64,000 nucleotides of DNA, from NCBI GenBank assembly GCA_016714985.1, contig JADKBS010000028.1, positions 1-64,000 on the forward strand. Direction: 5' to 3'. Position numbers and translations under genes: made by a program. The DNA is from Saprospiraceae bacterium (lineage in GTDB: Bacteria > Bacteroidota > Bacteroidia > Chitinophagales > Saprospiraceae). Below, one piece after another: positions 16,092 to 24,965 of the stretch. The notes beneath the pieces were generated by a model, which saw only the letters and a list, made by a program, of their open reading frames with translations, did no database searches and was not told the DNA's origin. Position 1 is the stretch's first letter. Each line of letters starts with the position of its first letter.

Positions 16092-16132
16092 AAAAAAGCC
16101 GGAGGATGGAGATTACCCATCTCCGGCTTTTT
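16092..16132. terminator. bidirectional terminator
   Basis: A-run, stem AAAGCCGGAG / CTCCGGCTTT, T-run, lying between the convergent lipoprotein gene (+) and thrC (-). Confidence 0.85.
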
Positions 16133-16164
16133 AATTGTTCCACGTGGAACCACGCAACCCTGTA

Positions 16165-17472
16165 TCAGAAATTGGCTACCAGCCATTCCTTAAAAGTCCC
16201 GAAGTCGGTTCCAAGCCTAACAGCGTGCTTCTCCCTTTCAGCCAACACAGCCAACCTTTCAGGCACTACGATCCTGCGGCCAAGTATGCGCTCCACATCT
16301 GGCAAGAACTTGGCAGGGTGAGCCGTCTCCAGAACCACTCCTTTCATGGGTTCTTTGGCAGCAGTTTGGTATGCACGTAGTGCCAAAATACCGACTGCTC
16401 CGTGTGGGTCTATAACATATCCGTTGTGCTCGGAAAATACCTGTCGCATTGCCGCTTCTGTTTGGGCGTCAGAGAAGGCATAGCCTTTTATGTCCTGCCT
16501 GAAATTGTTCCACGTGGAACCAAACAGGTCGAACATCCTTGCAAAATTGGAAGGGTTGCCCACATCCATGGCGTTTGACAGGGTAGGCACGGATGGCCTT
16601 GGTCGGTATTCACCTGTATTCAAATAGGCTGGAACAATGTCGTTGGAATTGGTCGCAGCGATAAATTGATGCACAGGCAGCCCCATCTTTTTGGCAAAAA
16701 GTCCTGCTGTGAGATTGCCAAAATTGCCGCTTGGCACACAGAACACAACAGGACGGCCATCATCGGGCAACTGTTTGTACGCCTCGAAATAGTAAAAGGA
16801 TTGGGGAATGAGGCGTGCTATATTGATAGAATTGGCAGAGCTGAGCCTGATGTTCATTGTCAAGTCCCTGTCCAAAAATGCTTGCTTCACAAGAGCCTGA
16901 CAATCGTCGAAAGTACCATCCACCTCAATGGCCGTGATGTTCTCGCCGAGGGTCGTCAATTGCTTTTCCTGCAAATGACTGACCTTGTCGGAAGGGTAAA
17001 GAACAACTACTTTTATGCCCGGCGTCTTGTAAAACCCCGCCGCAACTGCCCCGCCAGTATCACCGGAAGTAGCTACCAGTATGACAAGTTCCCGACCATT
17101 TCCCCGGTTGAAATAACTCATCAACTGCGCCATGAACCTCGCTCCGAAATCTTTGAATGCCAAGGATGGTCCATGAAACAACTCCAAGACGTATGTCTCA
17201 TCGTCAAGCCTGACAATGGGCGCAGGGAAGTTGATGGCATTTCCAATGATGGAACGGAGGTCGGAATCTGGAATAACTCCTTGGAACAAATGCCGACAAA
17301 TCTCAAAGCCAATGTCTTGAAAGGATTGACCTTTCAGGCTTTTGAGGAAGGCGTCGGGCAACTGCGGAATCGCTTCCGGCATGTAAAGCCCATTGTCATC
17401 GGGCAAACCCTTGAAGACTGCTTCTTCCAAAGAGACAAAATTTTCCTTGCTTTTGGTGCTGTATAAGCGCAT
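16165..17472 (-). CDS. thrC: threonine synthase
   Basis: A PLP enzyme of 435 residues converting O-phosphohomoserine to threonine, the last step of threonine synthesis. The N-terminus (MRLYSTKSKENFVSLEEAVF) and the PLP-lysine block HGPSLAFKDFGARF with K107 identify the family, together with SGDTGGAV and PSGNFGNLTAG. It lies 44 bases downstream of thrB on the same strand, so the two form a thrBC operon. The aspartokinase/homoserine dehydrogenase gene often found upstream is not in this order here; the next gene upstream is divergent. Confidence 0.95.
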   Translation of the reverse strand: MRLYSTKSKENFVSLEEAVFKGLPDDNGLYMPEAIPQLPDAFLKSLKGQSFQDIGFEICRHLFQGVIPDSDLRSIIGNAINFPAPIVRLDDETYVLELFHGPSLAFKDFGARFMAQLMSYFNRGNGRELVILVATSGDTGGAVAAGFYKTPGIKVVVLYPSDKVSHLQEKQLTTLGENITAIEVDGTFDDCQALVKQAFLDRDLTMNIRLSSANSINIARLIPQSFYYFEAYKQLPDDGRPVVFCVPSGNFGNLTAGLFAKKMGLPVHQFIAATNSNDIVPAYLNTGEYRPRPSVPTLSNAMDVGNPSNFARMFDLFGSTWNNFRQDIKGYAFSDAQTEAAMRQVFSEHNGYVIDPHGAVGILALRAYQTAAKEPMKGVVLETAHPAKFLPDVERILGRRIVVPERLAVLAEREKHAVRLGTDFGTFKEWLVANF

Positions 17473-17516
17473 GATAAAAATATTGGTACAGGTTATTTTT
17501 TAGCTTGGAAGGATAA

Positions 17517-18449
17517 TCAGCACTTGACGGCGCCTTCCTGGTTGATGGGTGAAACGTAAAGATCATGCCCTATTTGGGCTTGAGCGTAAACCCGTTTCAT
17601 GGCCTCGCCCACTTCCTCGGCAATAAGGCTATTTGCGCTCAGTGCAAAAATGGAAGGCCCGGCACCAGAAATGCTGCAACCCAATGCCCCGGCATTCATC
17701 ACAGCTTCTTTCACTTCGTAAAAATGGGGTATCAGCTTTGCCCGTTGCGGCTCAATGACCACGTCCTGCAATGCCCGACCGACAAGTGCTATGTCCGAAT
17801 TGTAAAGCCCAATGATGAAGGCCCCCAAATTGGCGCTTTGCTGGATGAACTTCTTCAGTGGCACGGCATCGCTCAGGATACTTCGGGCATCCTTGGTCAA
17901 TACTTCCACATGCGGGTAAATGACGGTGGCGTAAATGCCCCTTGGCATGGGCAACCGATGGAAGTCCATTGTCTCGTTGTCACGGATGAGTATCAGCCCA
18001 CCCATCAGCGAGGGTGCAACATTGTCGGCATGCCAGCCGCCTGACGCAAGGTATTCGCCCTGCAAGGCAAAGGGCAACAAATCCCTTTTTTCAAGTGGTC
18101 TTTTAAGAAGTTCGTTAATGGCCATAACGCCGGCCACCGCACTGGCCGCACTGCTGCCCAAGCCACTGCCAATTGGCATCTTCTTGTGCAGTTCCATCTC
18201 GATGCCACGGCCTGCTTCGCCCAAGTGCTCAAGCAATTTTAGCGCTGCAAAGCCAGCGGTGTTTTTTTGTGGGTCATAAGGGAGTTTGCCCTGAGCCCCT
18301 GTGATGAGCGTGATGCGTAGGCCCGGCGTGTCGCTAAAGCGCACGACGATTTCGTCGCCTGGCCGTTCCAACGCAAAGCCCATAACATCAAACCCGACTG
18401 CTGCATTGCCTACCGACGCTGGAGCAAATACTTTTATTCCTGCTTGCAT
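17517..18449 (-). CDS. thrB: homoserine kinase
   Basis: A GHMP-family kinase of 310 residues that phosphorylates homoserine, feeding thrC just downstream. The ATP-binding motif PIGSGLGSSAA spans residues 92-102; the N-terminal PASVGNAAVGFDVMGFAL and C-terminal GCSISGAGPSIFAL blocks are typical. Length is normal. A promoter-like TACTTTTG lies about 30 bases upstream of the ATG on the minus strand. Confidence 0.95.
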   Translation of the reverse strand: MQAGIKVFAPASVGNAAVGFDVMGFALERPGDEIVVRFSDTPGLRITLITGAQGKLPYDPQKNTAGFAALKLLEHLGEAGRGIEMELHKKMPIGSGLGSSAASAVAGVMAINELLKRPLEKRDLLPFALQGEYLASGGWHADNVAPSLMGGLILIRDNETMDFHRLPMPRGIYATVIYPHVEVLTKDARSILSDAVPLKKFIQQSANLGAFIIGLYNSDIALVGRALQDVVIEPQRAKLIPHFYEVKEAVMNAGALGCSISGAGPSIFALSANSLIAEEVGEAMKRVYAQAQIGHDLYVSPINQEGAVKC

Positions 18450-18477
18450 ATTTGATTTGTTGTTTCAAAACAAGCAT

Positions 18478-18485
18478 CAAAAGTA
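18478..18485 (-). promoter_or_regulatory. candidate thrBC promoter -7 box TACTTTTG
   Basis: Minus-strand match to TAnnTTTG, 28 bases upstream of the thrB ATG. No leader peptide or attenuator was seen in the short leader. Confidence 0.5.
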
Positions 18486-18610
18486 GCAAGACTTATGCTA
18501 AAAAGCCGGGGAAGGGCGAATGGAAAGGGTGTAAAATATATAAAATATTAACATATTTACATATATTGTTATGATTCCTTGGTTCCGGCTGTTTTCCTAA
18601 TTTTACATTC

Positions 18611-19726
18611 ATGGAAGATGTTCGTTTACAAAAATGGCGCTTGATACTCGGCAAGCAATCTGACCCAGAGGAGGAAATAGGATTGAGTAGCGATGCTATG
18701 GGTATGGACAACACCCTGGAAGCACTATACAACACTGAGCGTAAAGGAGGCCTTGGCGCGTCCTCTCCCAACGTCAACCGCTGGCTGGGAGACATAAGGC
18801 AATATTTTTCAACAACAGTCGTACAGGTAATGCAAAAAGATGCGGTGGAGCGCCTCCAACTGCAACGGCTGCTTCTGGAACCAGAGCTTTTGCAAATGGT
18901 GGAGCCTGACGTCAGCCTTGTGGCCACCATGCTCTCCCTGAGTAAAGTCATGCCACAAAAGACGAAGGAAACCGCAAGGATGGTCATCAAGAAAGTAGTG
19001 GAGGAATTGGAGCGAAAAATGCGGAACCCATTACGGCAAGCGATAGAAGGTGCATTGAACCGCTCGGTGCGTAACAGAAGGCCAAAACTCAACGAGGTGG
19101 ACTGGAATCGTACCATCCGTTTGAATCTCAAACACTATCAGCCCGATTACCAAACAATCATACCTGAGACCATCATCGGGCATGGCAGGAAGGGCCAATC
19201 ACTGAAGCATGTGATACTGCTGGTTGACCAGAGCGGCTCCATGGCGGCATCCGTGGTTTATGCCGGGGTGATGGGAGCCATCATGGCTTCCCTGAAATCC
19301 ATCCGCACACATTTCATTGCATTCGATACGGCAGTGGTGGATTTGACTAGCGATTTGAAGGATCCTGTTGACTTGTTGTTTGGCACCCAACTTGGCGGCG
19401 GCACAGACATCAATAAGGCAATGGGCTACGCACAAGGATTGATTCAAGTTCCAAGCGATACCATCTTGGTTTTAATTAGCGACCTTTACGAAGGTGGAAA
19501 CCAGGAAGCGTTGGTCAAGAAAGCCGCTGCCATGAAAGCCTCGGGAGTGAACCTAATCATACTCTTAGCGCTTGACGACAAAGGTGCACCCTCTTATGAC
19601 AAATCCATAGCGGCCAACTTCGCCTCCCTCGACATTCCAAGCTTTGCCTGTACGCCTGATAGGTTCCCAGAATTGATGGAGGCAGCCATCGCTAAAAAAG
19701 ATTTGAGGCACTGGGCAACCCAATAA
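18611..19726 (+). CDS. VWA domain protein (CoxE/YehP-like)
   Basis: A 371-residue soluble protein. The C-terminal half is a von Willebrand factor A domain with the metal-ion-dependent adhesion motif D206-x-S-x-S210 (LLVDQSGSMAAS), a second site threonine in GGGTDINKA and the aspartate of LISDLYEGG. The N-terminal half is helical and acidic. Proteins of this shape normally work with a MoxR-type AAA ATPase and helical partners encoded alongside; none is adjacent here, which makes this an isolated member. Function is inferred only as metal-dependent protein binding. Confidence 0.85.
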   Translation: MEDVRLQKWRLILGKQSDPEEEIGLSSDAMGMDNTLEALYNTERKGGLGASSPNVNRWLGDIRQYFSTTVVQVMQKDAVERLQLQRLLLEPELLQMVEPDVSLVATMLSLSKVMPQKTKETARMVIKKVVEELERKMRNPLRQAIEGALNRSVRNRRPKLNEVDWNRTIRLNLKHYQPDYQTIIPETIIGHGRKGQSLKHVILLVDQSGSMAASVVYAGVMGAIMASLKSIRTHFIAFDTAVVDLTSDLKDPVDLLFGTQLGGGTDINKAMGYAQGLIQVPSDTILVLISDLYEGGNQEALVKKAAAMKASGVNLIILLALDDKGAPSYDKSIAANFASLDIPSFACTPDRFPELMEAAIAKKDLRHWATQ

Positions 19727-19783
19727 CGGGATTGAAACAAGTATTGCATTGAATTCACCTTACGGTGATGAGCAAAGAATTTC

Positions 19784-19791
19784 TACTTTTG
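19784..19791 (+). promoter_or_regulatory. candidate prs promoter -7 box TACTTTTG
   Basis: Match to TAnnTTTG after the VWA gene; it would give a leader of about 125 bases before ATG 19923. Confidence 0.4.
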
Positions 19792-19922
19792 CGGCATCAA
19801 CACAATTATGGGTTTTACGGGTGAGAAAACAGCCATTGGCAATTCGGGCAATGTTTCATTAAATGGATTTCCAAGGTATTTTTTTTTATTCAGCCAAACC
19901 CATCCCCTGCCAATCCGAAACT

Positions 19923-20873
19923 ATGTCAAATACTATGGTCGAAGTAAAAATATTCTCAGGAACAAACTCCACTTACCTTGCAGAGAAAATAGCGGACTAT
20001 TACGGGCAGCCCCTCGGCGACATTTCGGTCAACCGTTTTAGCGACGGTGAAATGCAACCTGTCATCAACGAATCCGTGCGGGGTGCTTATGTTTTCTTGG
20101 TGCAGTCCACTTTCGCCCCTTCCGAAAACCTGATGGAGCTACTGCTCACAATTGATGCAGTAAAGCGTGCATCAGCCGGGTACATCACTGCCGTAATTCC
20201 CTACTTCGGTTACGCCCGCCAAGACCGAAAGGATAAACCCCGTGTTCCGATTTCGGCCAAGCTTATTGCCGAGCTACTGCAAGCTGCGGGAGCCAACCGG
20301 GTGATGACCATGGATTTTCACGCAGACCAGATACAGGGCTTTTTTGACATTCCCGTTGACCACTTGAAGAGCGAAGCCATTTATATGCCGCACCTAGATA
20401 AGATGGATTTGAGCAATGCACTATTTGCCTCGCCCGATGTTGGCGGTGTGAAAAGGGCAAGAACTTACGCCAAGCATTTTGGGAAGAATCTTGTCATCTG
20501 CGATAAATACCGAAAGAAAGCTAATGAGATTGCCGAAATGACGGTAATTGGCGACGTTAAGGGTGCCGATGTTATTTTGGTGGATGACTTAGTTGACACG
20601 GCAGGCACGCTTTGCCGAGCGGCTGACATCATCATGAAGGAAGGAGCAAAAAGCGTTCGAGCAATCTGCACACACCCAGTACTGTCAGGCAAGGCTTTCG
20701 CAAACATAGAAAAATCTGCGCTGCAAGAGCTGCTCGTCTGCGATACCATACCCATTGCACAAGCAAAACGTCCGGACAAGATAAAGGTACTCTCGACGGC
20801 GAAACTATTTGCAAGGGCAATACGCAACACCCACGAGCACCGCTCGATATCAGCCTTGTTTATTGAAGGGTAA
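19923..20873 (+). CDS. prs: ribose-phosphate pyrophosphokinase
   Basis: This enzyme makes PRPP from ribose 5-phosphate and ATP for nucleotide, histidine, tryptophan and NAD synthesis. The 316-residue protein has the normal blocks: IFSGTNSTYLAEKIA, the FSDGEMQP loop, YFGYARQDRK, the TMDFHADQIQGFF segment and the PRPP-binding loop VILVDDLVDTAGTL. ATG 19923 (MSNTMVEVKIF) was chosen; the frame stays open upstream to 19863, but homologues start here. It stands alone on the plus strand. Confidence 0.95.
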   Translation: MSNTMVEVKIFSGTNSTYLAEKIADYYGQPLGDISVNRFSDGEMQPVINESVRGAYVFLVQSTFAPSENLMELLLTIDAVKRASAGYITAVIPYFGYARQDRKDKPRVPISAKLIAELLQAAGANRVMTMDFHADQIQGFFDIPVDHLKSEAIYMPHLDKMDLSNALFASPDVGGVKRARTYAKHFGKNLVICDKYRKKANEIAEMTVIGDVKGADVILVDDLVDTAGTLCRAADIIMKEGAKSVRAICTHPVLSGKAFANIEKSALQELLVCDTIPIAQAKRPDKIKVLSTAKLFARAIRNTHEHRSISALFIEG

Positions 20874-20957
20874 AACGACTTGTAAAATATGCTTTTTGCT
20901 TGGGCTAAAAGGCTGCTCCACAGGGACGCCCAAGTTGTCGTTTGTCAACAAAGTACA

Positions 20958-21299
20958 TTACAGATCCTCTCCGTCATCCTCTATCTCGCCGGTGAAGGTG
21001 CTTAGGAAATATCCAATGGCTTTCATGGCATTGCCTACCCTGTCATAGTCCACCTTATAATGTATGAACTTGCCGTCACGAACCGTCTCAACGATACCGG
21101 CAGAACGCAGGATGCGCAAGTGCTGGGAAGTGATGGACTGCTCCAACTTGAGGGTATTGTAGATTTTGTTGACGTTGATACTTTCGTGTTCGTCAATGAA
21201 CTCAAGTATTTGCATGCGCAGCGGATGCGCCAACGCCCTTAGTATCTCTGATGACAACTGAAGCTTGTCATCGTTGATGCTTACCTTAGCCTTTCTCAT
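20958..21299 (-). CDS. ArsR-type winged-helix regulator 1
   Basis: A 113-residue ArsR/SmtB-like DNA-binding protein (start MRKAKV). The winged helix covers residues 15-95, with LRALAHPLRMQILEFID, the recognition helix LEQSITSQHLRILRSAGIV and the wing RDGKFIHYKVD. It contains no cysteine, so it is unlikely to be a classic thiol metal sensor. A related paralogue lies 290 bases upstream on the same strand. The target is unknown. Start at 21299 rather than the in-frame 21338. Confidence 0.88.
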   Translation of the reverse strand: MRKAKVSINDDKLQLSSEILRALAHPLRMQILEFIDEHESINVNKIYNTLKLEQSITSQHLRILRSAGIVETVRDGKFIHYKVDYDRVGNAMKAIGYFLSTFTGEIEDDGEDL

Positions 21300-21374
21300 A
21301 GAAGTCAAATTTTTGCCAAAAACGAAGTTGTGGGGCAAATATGCGGTTAATATTTATCTTTTCAAAAAAATTAT

Positions 21375-21416
21375 AAAAAAATGCTGTAATCCGATGGGAG
21401 GGTTACAGCATTTTTT
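21375..21416. terminator. intrinsic terminator between the two ArsR genes
   Basis: A-run, stem AAATGCTGTAA / TTACAGCATTT, T-run. It ends transcription coming from the upstream ArsR gene (21591-21929). Confidence 0.8.
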
Positions 21417-21541
21417 GAAACATCTTACGAGTATAAAAATTGGGGAATCGGCCAAATAGAGGTGCATACTAAGCCGTTCACTGTTTAGTCAAATTTTTTT
21501 CATTATGGGGGTTTTTAGATTACCATTTAATAGCAAGCAAG

Positions 21542-21564
21542 CTCATGCTGTTGCACAGCATGAG
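21542..21564. terminator. 10-bp stem hairpin after ArsR gene 2
   Basis: CTCATGCTGT and ACAGCATGAG pair perfectly around a 3-base loop, 27 bases beyond the stop of ArsR gene 2. It lacks a T-run; it may be an operator-like palindrome instead. Confidence 0.45.
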
Positions 21565-21590
21565 AGACTCAATAGAAAACCGTAATGACA

Positions 21591-21929
21591 TTAGGCTGCC
21601 AAATCTTCCACCAATTTGGAGATTTGCCCTAAGCGGTCTTTGTCCAATCCGTAAAAAATGAATTTGCCTTGGCGTTCGGTGGCGACGACGCCAGCCCTGC
21701 GGAGGATGGCTAAATGCTGGGAAGCCACAGACTGTTCAAGCCTCAATTTGATGTAGATGTCAGTGACTGTCATCTTATCATTCTCTTCCAACAAGTCAAT
21801 GACACGTTGACGGAGCTTGTGATTGATGGCCCGGAGCACCAACACGGCTTTGCGCAGCTCTGCGTAGTCGAGTTGAATTTCCTCCTTTCCCTTCTTGAGC
21901 ACGATGGTCTCGCTCTTTTGCTTTCTCAT
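21591..21929 (-). CDS. ArsR-type winged-helix regulator 2
   Basis: A 112-residue ArsR-type regulator, paralogue of the gene at 20958. The winged helix includes LRAINHKLRQRVIDLLEEND, the recognition helix RLEQSVASQHLAILRRAGVV and the wing RQGKFIFYGLD. It also lacks cysteine. The same-strand tandem layout with separate terminators suggests an old duplication with independent expression. An A+T-rich leader of 240 bases lies upstream and may hold its operator. Confidence 0.88.
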   Translation of the reverse strand: MRKQKSETIVLKKGKEEIQLDYAELRKAVLVLRAINHKLRQRVIDLLEENDKMTVTDIYIKLRLEQSVASQHLAILRRAGVVATERQGKFIFYGLDKDRLGQISKLVEDLAA

Positions 21930-22168
21930 ATATGTTTTATTTTAAAAATTGGTTAAAAAATTGTTGAACCAACATCAAGTTTTCTCAAATTAATAAAATC
22001 CTCATACCTGCAATCCAAGAACTATACCAATCGAAGTGATGTAAGTCCTTTGTAATGCTTAAAATGCGTGAAATCAGTGCGAAAATAAAACCACATTTTT
22101 AAAATTCAAAGAAAATTAAAAGTATAATTTTTTATTATATGAATTTTTAGATTCTGATTATCAGCGAT
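21930..22168. other. A+T-rich leader of ArsR gene 2
   Basis: No gene seen; strongly A+T-rich, separating ArsR gene 2 from the end of tsaB (both minus strand). Promoter elements could not be placed with confidence. Confidence 0.4.
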
Positions 22169-22873
22169 TTATAACGGAAGTTGCCTTGCAGAGGTGATGT
22201 TTGGGGGCTTGAGATAGTGTGGAACCGCATAGGCGGTATGCGCAAAAATCTTATGTGAAAAAGCCATCAGTGAACCCTTGACTAAATACGCCGAATTATT
22301 GTTAACAACACTACTAAACAATGCCAAGGCCGATGTCAAGGCCATTTTGCACTTCTCGGCCCCATTTCCGCAGAATACAATTTTCTGGCCTTCAGAAAAG
22401 TATTCTTCAAAAGAACTGCTGTCAACTATCATTGGGGTTGGAGGCGAAAGCTCCTTGCCGTCCGCATCAAATAAGGCAGCGTAAACCTCCATCCGTCGTG
22501 CATCTATCATCGCACAATACAGCACCGACGAGTCCTTCACCTCTTCAAAAGCTGCGCTCGCCAATGAGGCCAAAGTGTTGATAGTAATAAGGGGGGTGCC
22601 CAACGCAAAACAAAGCCCTTTGGCTGTTGAAAAGCCCACACGGAGCGAAGTGTAGGAACCTGGCCCCTCACTCACGGCTACTGCATCCAGATCGGTGAAT
22701 TTTAGCCCCGCATCGGTCATGCATCGCTCAATGAGCAGGGTTATCACCCTACTATGCTCGTTTTGCCCTGAGGACTCGTGCAGCGAAAGCACCTCGCTTC
22801 CCCTGCTCAAGCAGACTGAGCAGACGCTTGTTGCTGCCTCAATGTTCAAAATCAATGGTTCCGTTGTATTCAC
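22169..22873 (-). CDS. tsaB: tRNA threonylcarbamoyladenosine complex protein TsaB
   Basis: A 234-residue ASKHA-fold protein that partners TsaD and TsaE in making t6A37 of tRNA. Typical blocks: ILNIEAATSVCSVCLSRG, NEHSRVITLLIERCM, and VSEGPGSYTSLRVGFSTAKGL. The start is taken as GTG 22873 (NTTEPLILNIE), which gives the length of known TsaB proteins; the frame is open upstream to 23014 but that part has no counterpart in the family. It is divergent from prfA. Confidence 0.9.
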   Translation of the reverse strand: MNTTEPLILNIEAATSVCSVCLSRGSEVLSLHESSGQNEHSRVITLLIERCMTDAGLKFTDLDAVAVSEGPGSYTSLRVGFSTAKGLCFALGTPLITINTLASLASAAFEEVKDSSVLYCAMIDARRMEVYAALFDADGKELSPPTPMIVDSSSFEEYFSEGQKIVFCGNGAEKCKMALTSALALFSSVVNNNSAYLVKGSLMAFSHKIFAHTAYAVPHYLKPPNITSARQLPL

Positions 22874-23051
22874 TGCCGTTTTTGTTAGTTTTGCACCGAT
22901 TTTGCGAAACGCAACACATGAAAACCTGCCTGCCATACCGTTGCTTGTAGCTACGCTACCTTCCTTCCGTTGCCCGGCACGGGCAACCCACTGACAATCA
23001 TTTTTCCTAAACACATGCCCGTTTGCTGGCGCAAAATTCTAAAAAAAGCTC

Positions 23052-24125
23052 ATGTTAGATAAACTTGAATCCATTCGCAGCAACTTCATCAATTTGGAGG
23101 AGCAAATGTCCGACCCTGAAATCGTCAACGACCAGACACGTTATACAAAAATCAGCAAGGAATACTTCAAGCTGAAAGAGGTGGTTGACGTGTACTTGGA
23201 CTACAAAAAAGTGCTGGAACACCTGGAAGGCGCCAAAGAACTGCTCCGGGAAAAAGACGACGAATTGCGGGATATGGCCAAGCTTGAAATGCAGGAACTT
23301 GAGCCACGTAAGGAGGAATTGGAAGAAGCGCTAAAAACGCTGCTGATACCCCGTGACCCCGAGGACAGCAAAGACATCATATTCGAGGTTCGGGCGGGCA
23401 CTGGCGGCGACGAGGCCAGCCTGTTTGCGGGCGACCTCTTCCGCATGTACACCAAATACTTCGAGACACAGGGCTGGAAGACCGAGCCACTCTATGAAAA
23501 CGAAGGTACTGTTGGTGGTTACAAAGAGGTTTCCGTAGAAGTCCGAGGCACCGATGTTTACGGGAAAATGAAATTCGAGTCTGGTGTACACCGGGTCCAG
23601 CGGGTGCCCGACACGGAAACCAAGGGCCGTGTGCATACGAGCGCAGCTACCGTAGCCGTCATGCCGAAAATGGAGATGGAAGATGTTAACATAAACCGCT
23701 CCGACCTCAAGATCGACACCTTCCGTTCCAGTGGTGCCGGTGGTCAGCACGTAAACAAAACCGAGTCCGGCGTGCGCCTCACACATATTCCCACTGGCGT
23801 GGTGGTGGAATGTACAGAGGGACGTTCTCAGCACTCGAACAAGGAAATTGCGGAGCAAAGGCTCTACCAGAAAATATATGAGATGCAGAAGGAGAAGATG
23901 GAGTCAACGATAGCCGCCCACCGCAAGTCGCTCGTGGGTTCCGGCGACCGCTCCGAGAAAATACGTACCTACAACTTTCCGCAGAACCGCATCACCGACC
24001 ACCGCATTGACCTTACACTTTACAACCTCGATCAAGTGATGGAAGGGGAAATTGGAAAAATCGTAGAGGGGCTGCAGATTGCAGAAAATACAGAAAAAAT
24101 GAGGGCAATGCAAGAAGAGGGATAG
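23052..24125 (+). CDS. prfA: peptide chain release factor 1
   Basis: RF1 ends translation at UAA and UAG codons. The 357-residue protein shows the GGQ catalytic motif at 230-232 (SSGAGGQHVNKTES) and the codon-recognition P-x-T motif (RVPDTETKGRVHTS), which marks RF1 rather than RF2. Its presence matters for the amber codon at 39222-39224: RF1 would normally terminate there. ATG 23052 is a good start. Confidence 0.97.
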   Translation: MLDKLESIRSNFINLEEQMSDPEIVNDQTRYTKISKEYFKLKEVVDVYLDYKKVLEHLEGAKELLREKDDELRDMAKLEMQELEPRKEELEEALKTLLIPRDPEDSKDIIFEVRAGTGGDEASLFAGDLFRMYTKYFETQGWKTEPLYENEGTVGGYKEVSVEVRGTDVYGKMKFESGVHRVQRVPDTETKGRVHTSAATVAVMPKMEMEDVNINRSDLKIDTFRSSGAGGQHVNKTESGVRLTHIPTGVVVECTEGRSQHSNKEIAEQRLYQKIYEMQKEKMESTIAAHRKSLVGSGDRSEKIRTYNFPQNRITDHRIDLTLYNLDQVMEGEIGKIVEGLQIAENTEKMRAMQEEG

Positions 24126-24183
24126 ATTGACTGGCCAATCCAAGCATGTGTACATAAATTTCGCTTTATTTGGTTCCGACACT

Positions 24184-24191
24184 TATCTTTG
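24184..24191 (+). promoter_or_regulatory. candidate promoter -7 box TATCTTTG
   Basis: TAnnTTTG match about 29 bases before the acyltransferase ATG at 24213; a TTTG at 24169-24172 is closer than the usual -33 spacing. Confidence 0.4.
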
Positions 24192-24212
24192 AGCAAGATA
24201 AGTACCTCCATC

Positions 24213-24767
24213 ATGGTTGCTCGAATCAGTGAATTCATTTTGAAATGCTTCGGTTGGCGCATCGAAGGCCGATACGCTTCAGAATTGCCCAAGGTCATCA
24301 TCATCGTGGTGCCACACACCTCCAATTGGGACTTCCCCTTGGGCATCCTTGTGCGAGCAGTTCTAAGAACGGACATCCGTTTCATCGCCAAAAGCAGCCT
24401 GTTCAAACCGCCTTTTGGCTGGCTGTTTTACAAACTTGGCGGCTACCCTGTCGAACGAAATCGTAGCACCAATTTCGTCCAAACATTGGTGGACATCTAC
24501 AAAAAGGAGCCCCGCTTCCACACGGTAATTTCACCAGAAGGCACCCGCAGCAGGGTGGACAAACTGAAAACTGGTTTTTACCACATAGCAATGGGTGGAG
24601 GAGCCGCCATCGTGATGTGCCAGTTTGACTGGGGCCGAAAAGTGGTCGAATTCAGGGAGCCCTTTTTCCCCACAGGCGATTTGGAAGCTGACATGAAAGT
24701 GATCGATGCCTATTTCAAAGGCGTCAAAGGGCGCAACCCTGAGCAAGGTTATTTGTATGAAGGCTGA
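24213..24767 (+). CDS. PlsC-like acyltransferase
   Basis: A 184-residue protein of the 1-acylglycerol-3-phosphate acyltransferase superfamily. It has the catalytic H-x4-D block (PHTSNWDFPLG), a KSSLFKPPFGWLFYKLGG segment and the acceptor-binding ISPEGTRSR motif. Short members like this transfer acyl groups from acyl-CoA or acyl-ACP to lysophospholipids or related alcohols; the exact acceptor is unknown. ATG 24213 (MVARISEF) was chosen over 24189. Confidence 0.85.
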   Translation: MVARISEFILKCFGWRIEGRYASELPKVIIIVVPHTSNWDFPLGILVRAVLRTDIRFIAKSSLFKPPFGWLFYKLGGYPVERNRSTNFVQTLVDIYKKEPRFHTVISPEGTRSRVDKLKTGFYHIAMGGGAAIVMCQFDWGRKVVEFREPFFPTGDLEADMKVIDAYFKGVKGRNPEQGYLYEG

Positions 24768-24965
24768 CCAACCCAAAGAATTAACATTTTTGCAAATCTT
24801 TGGCGACAAAACTTTGAGCATCTTCGCCACCTTATCAACCTGACCATCTTCAAATTTCAAATAACATTTAACTATCTGTACCTTCAGGGTTAGCAGGTAA
24901 CTGTCCCATCTTGAAGTATCACTGAATTTTATCATCAACAAACCTTCACCATTAAATTCCTGCTT

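Noticed and set aside
19808..20041. Small open frame overlapping the start of prs
   Set aside because: It overlaps prs in another frame and has no family match; treated as chance.
20899..20934. Terminator after prs (CTTGGGC / GCCCAAG)
   Set aside because: A 7-bp stem with a long loop and no T-run; too weak to call.
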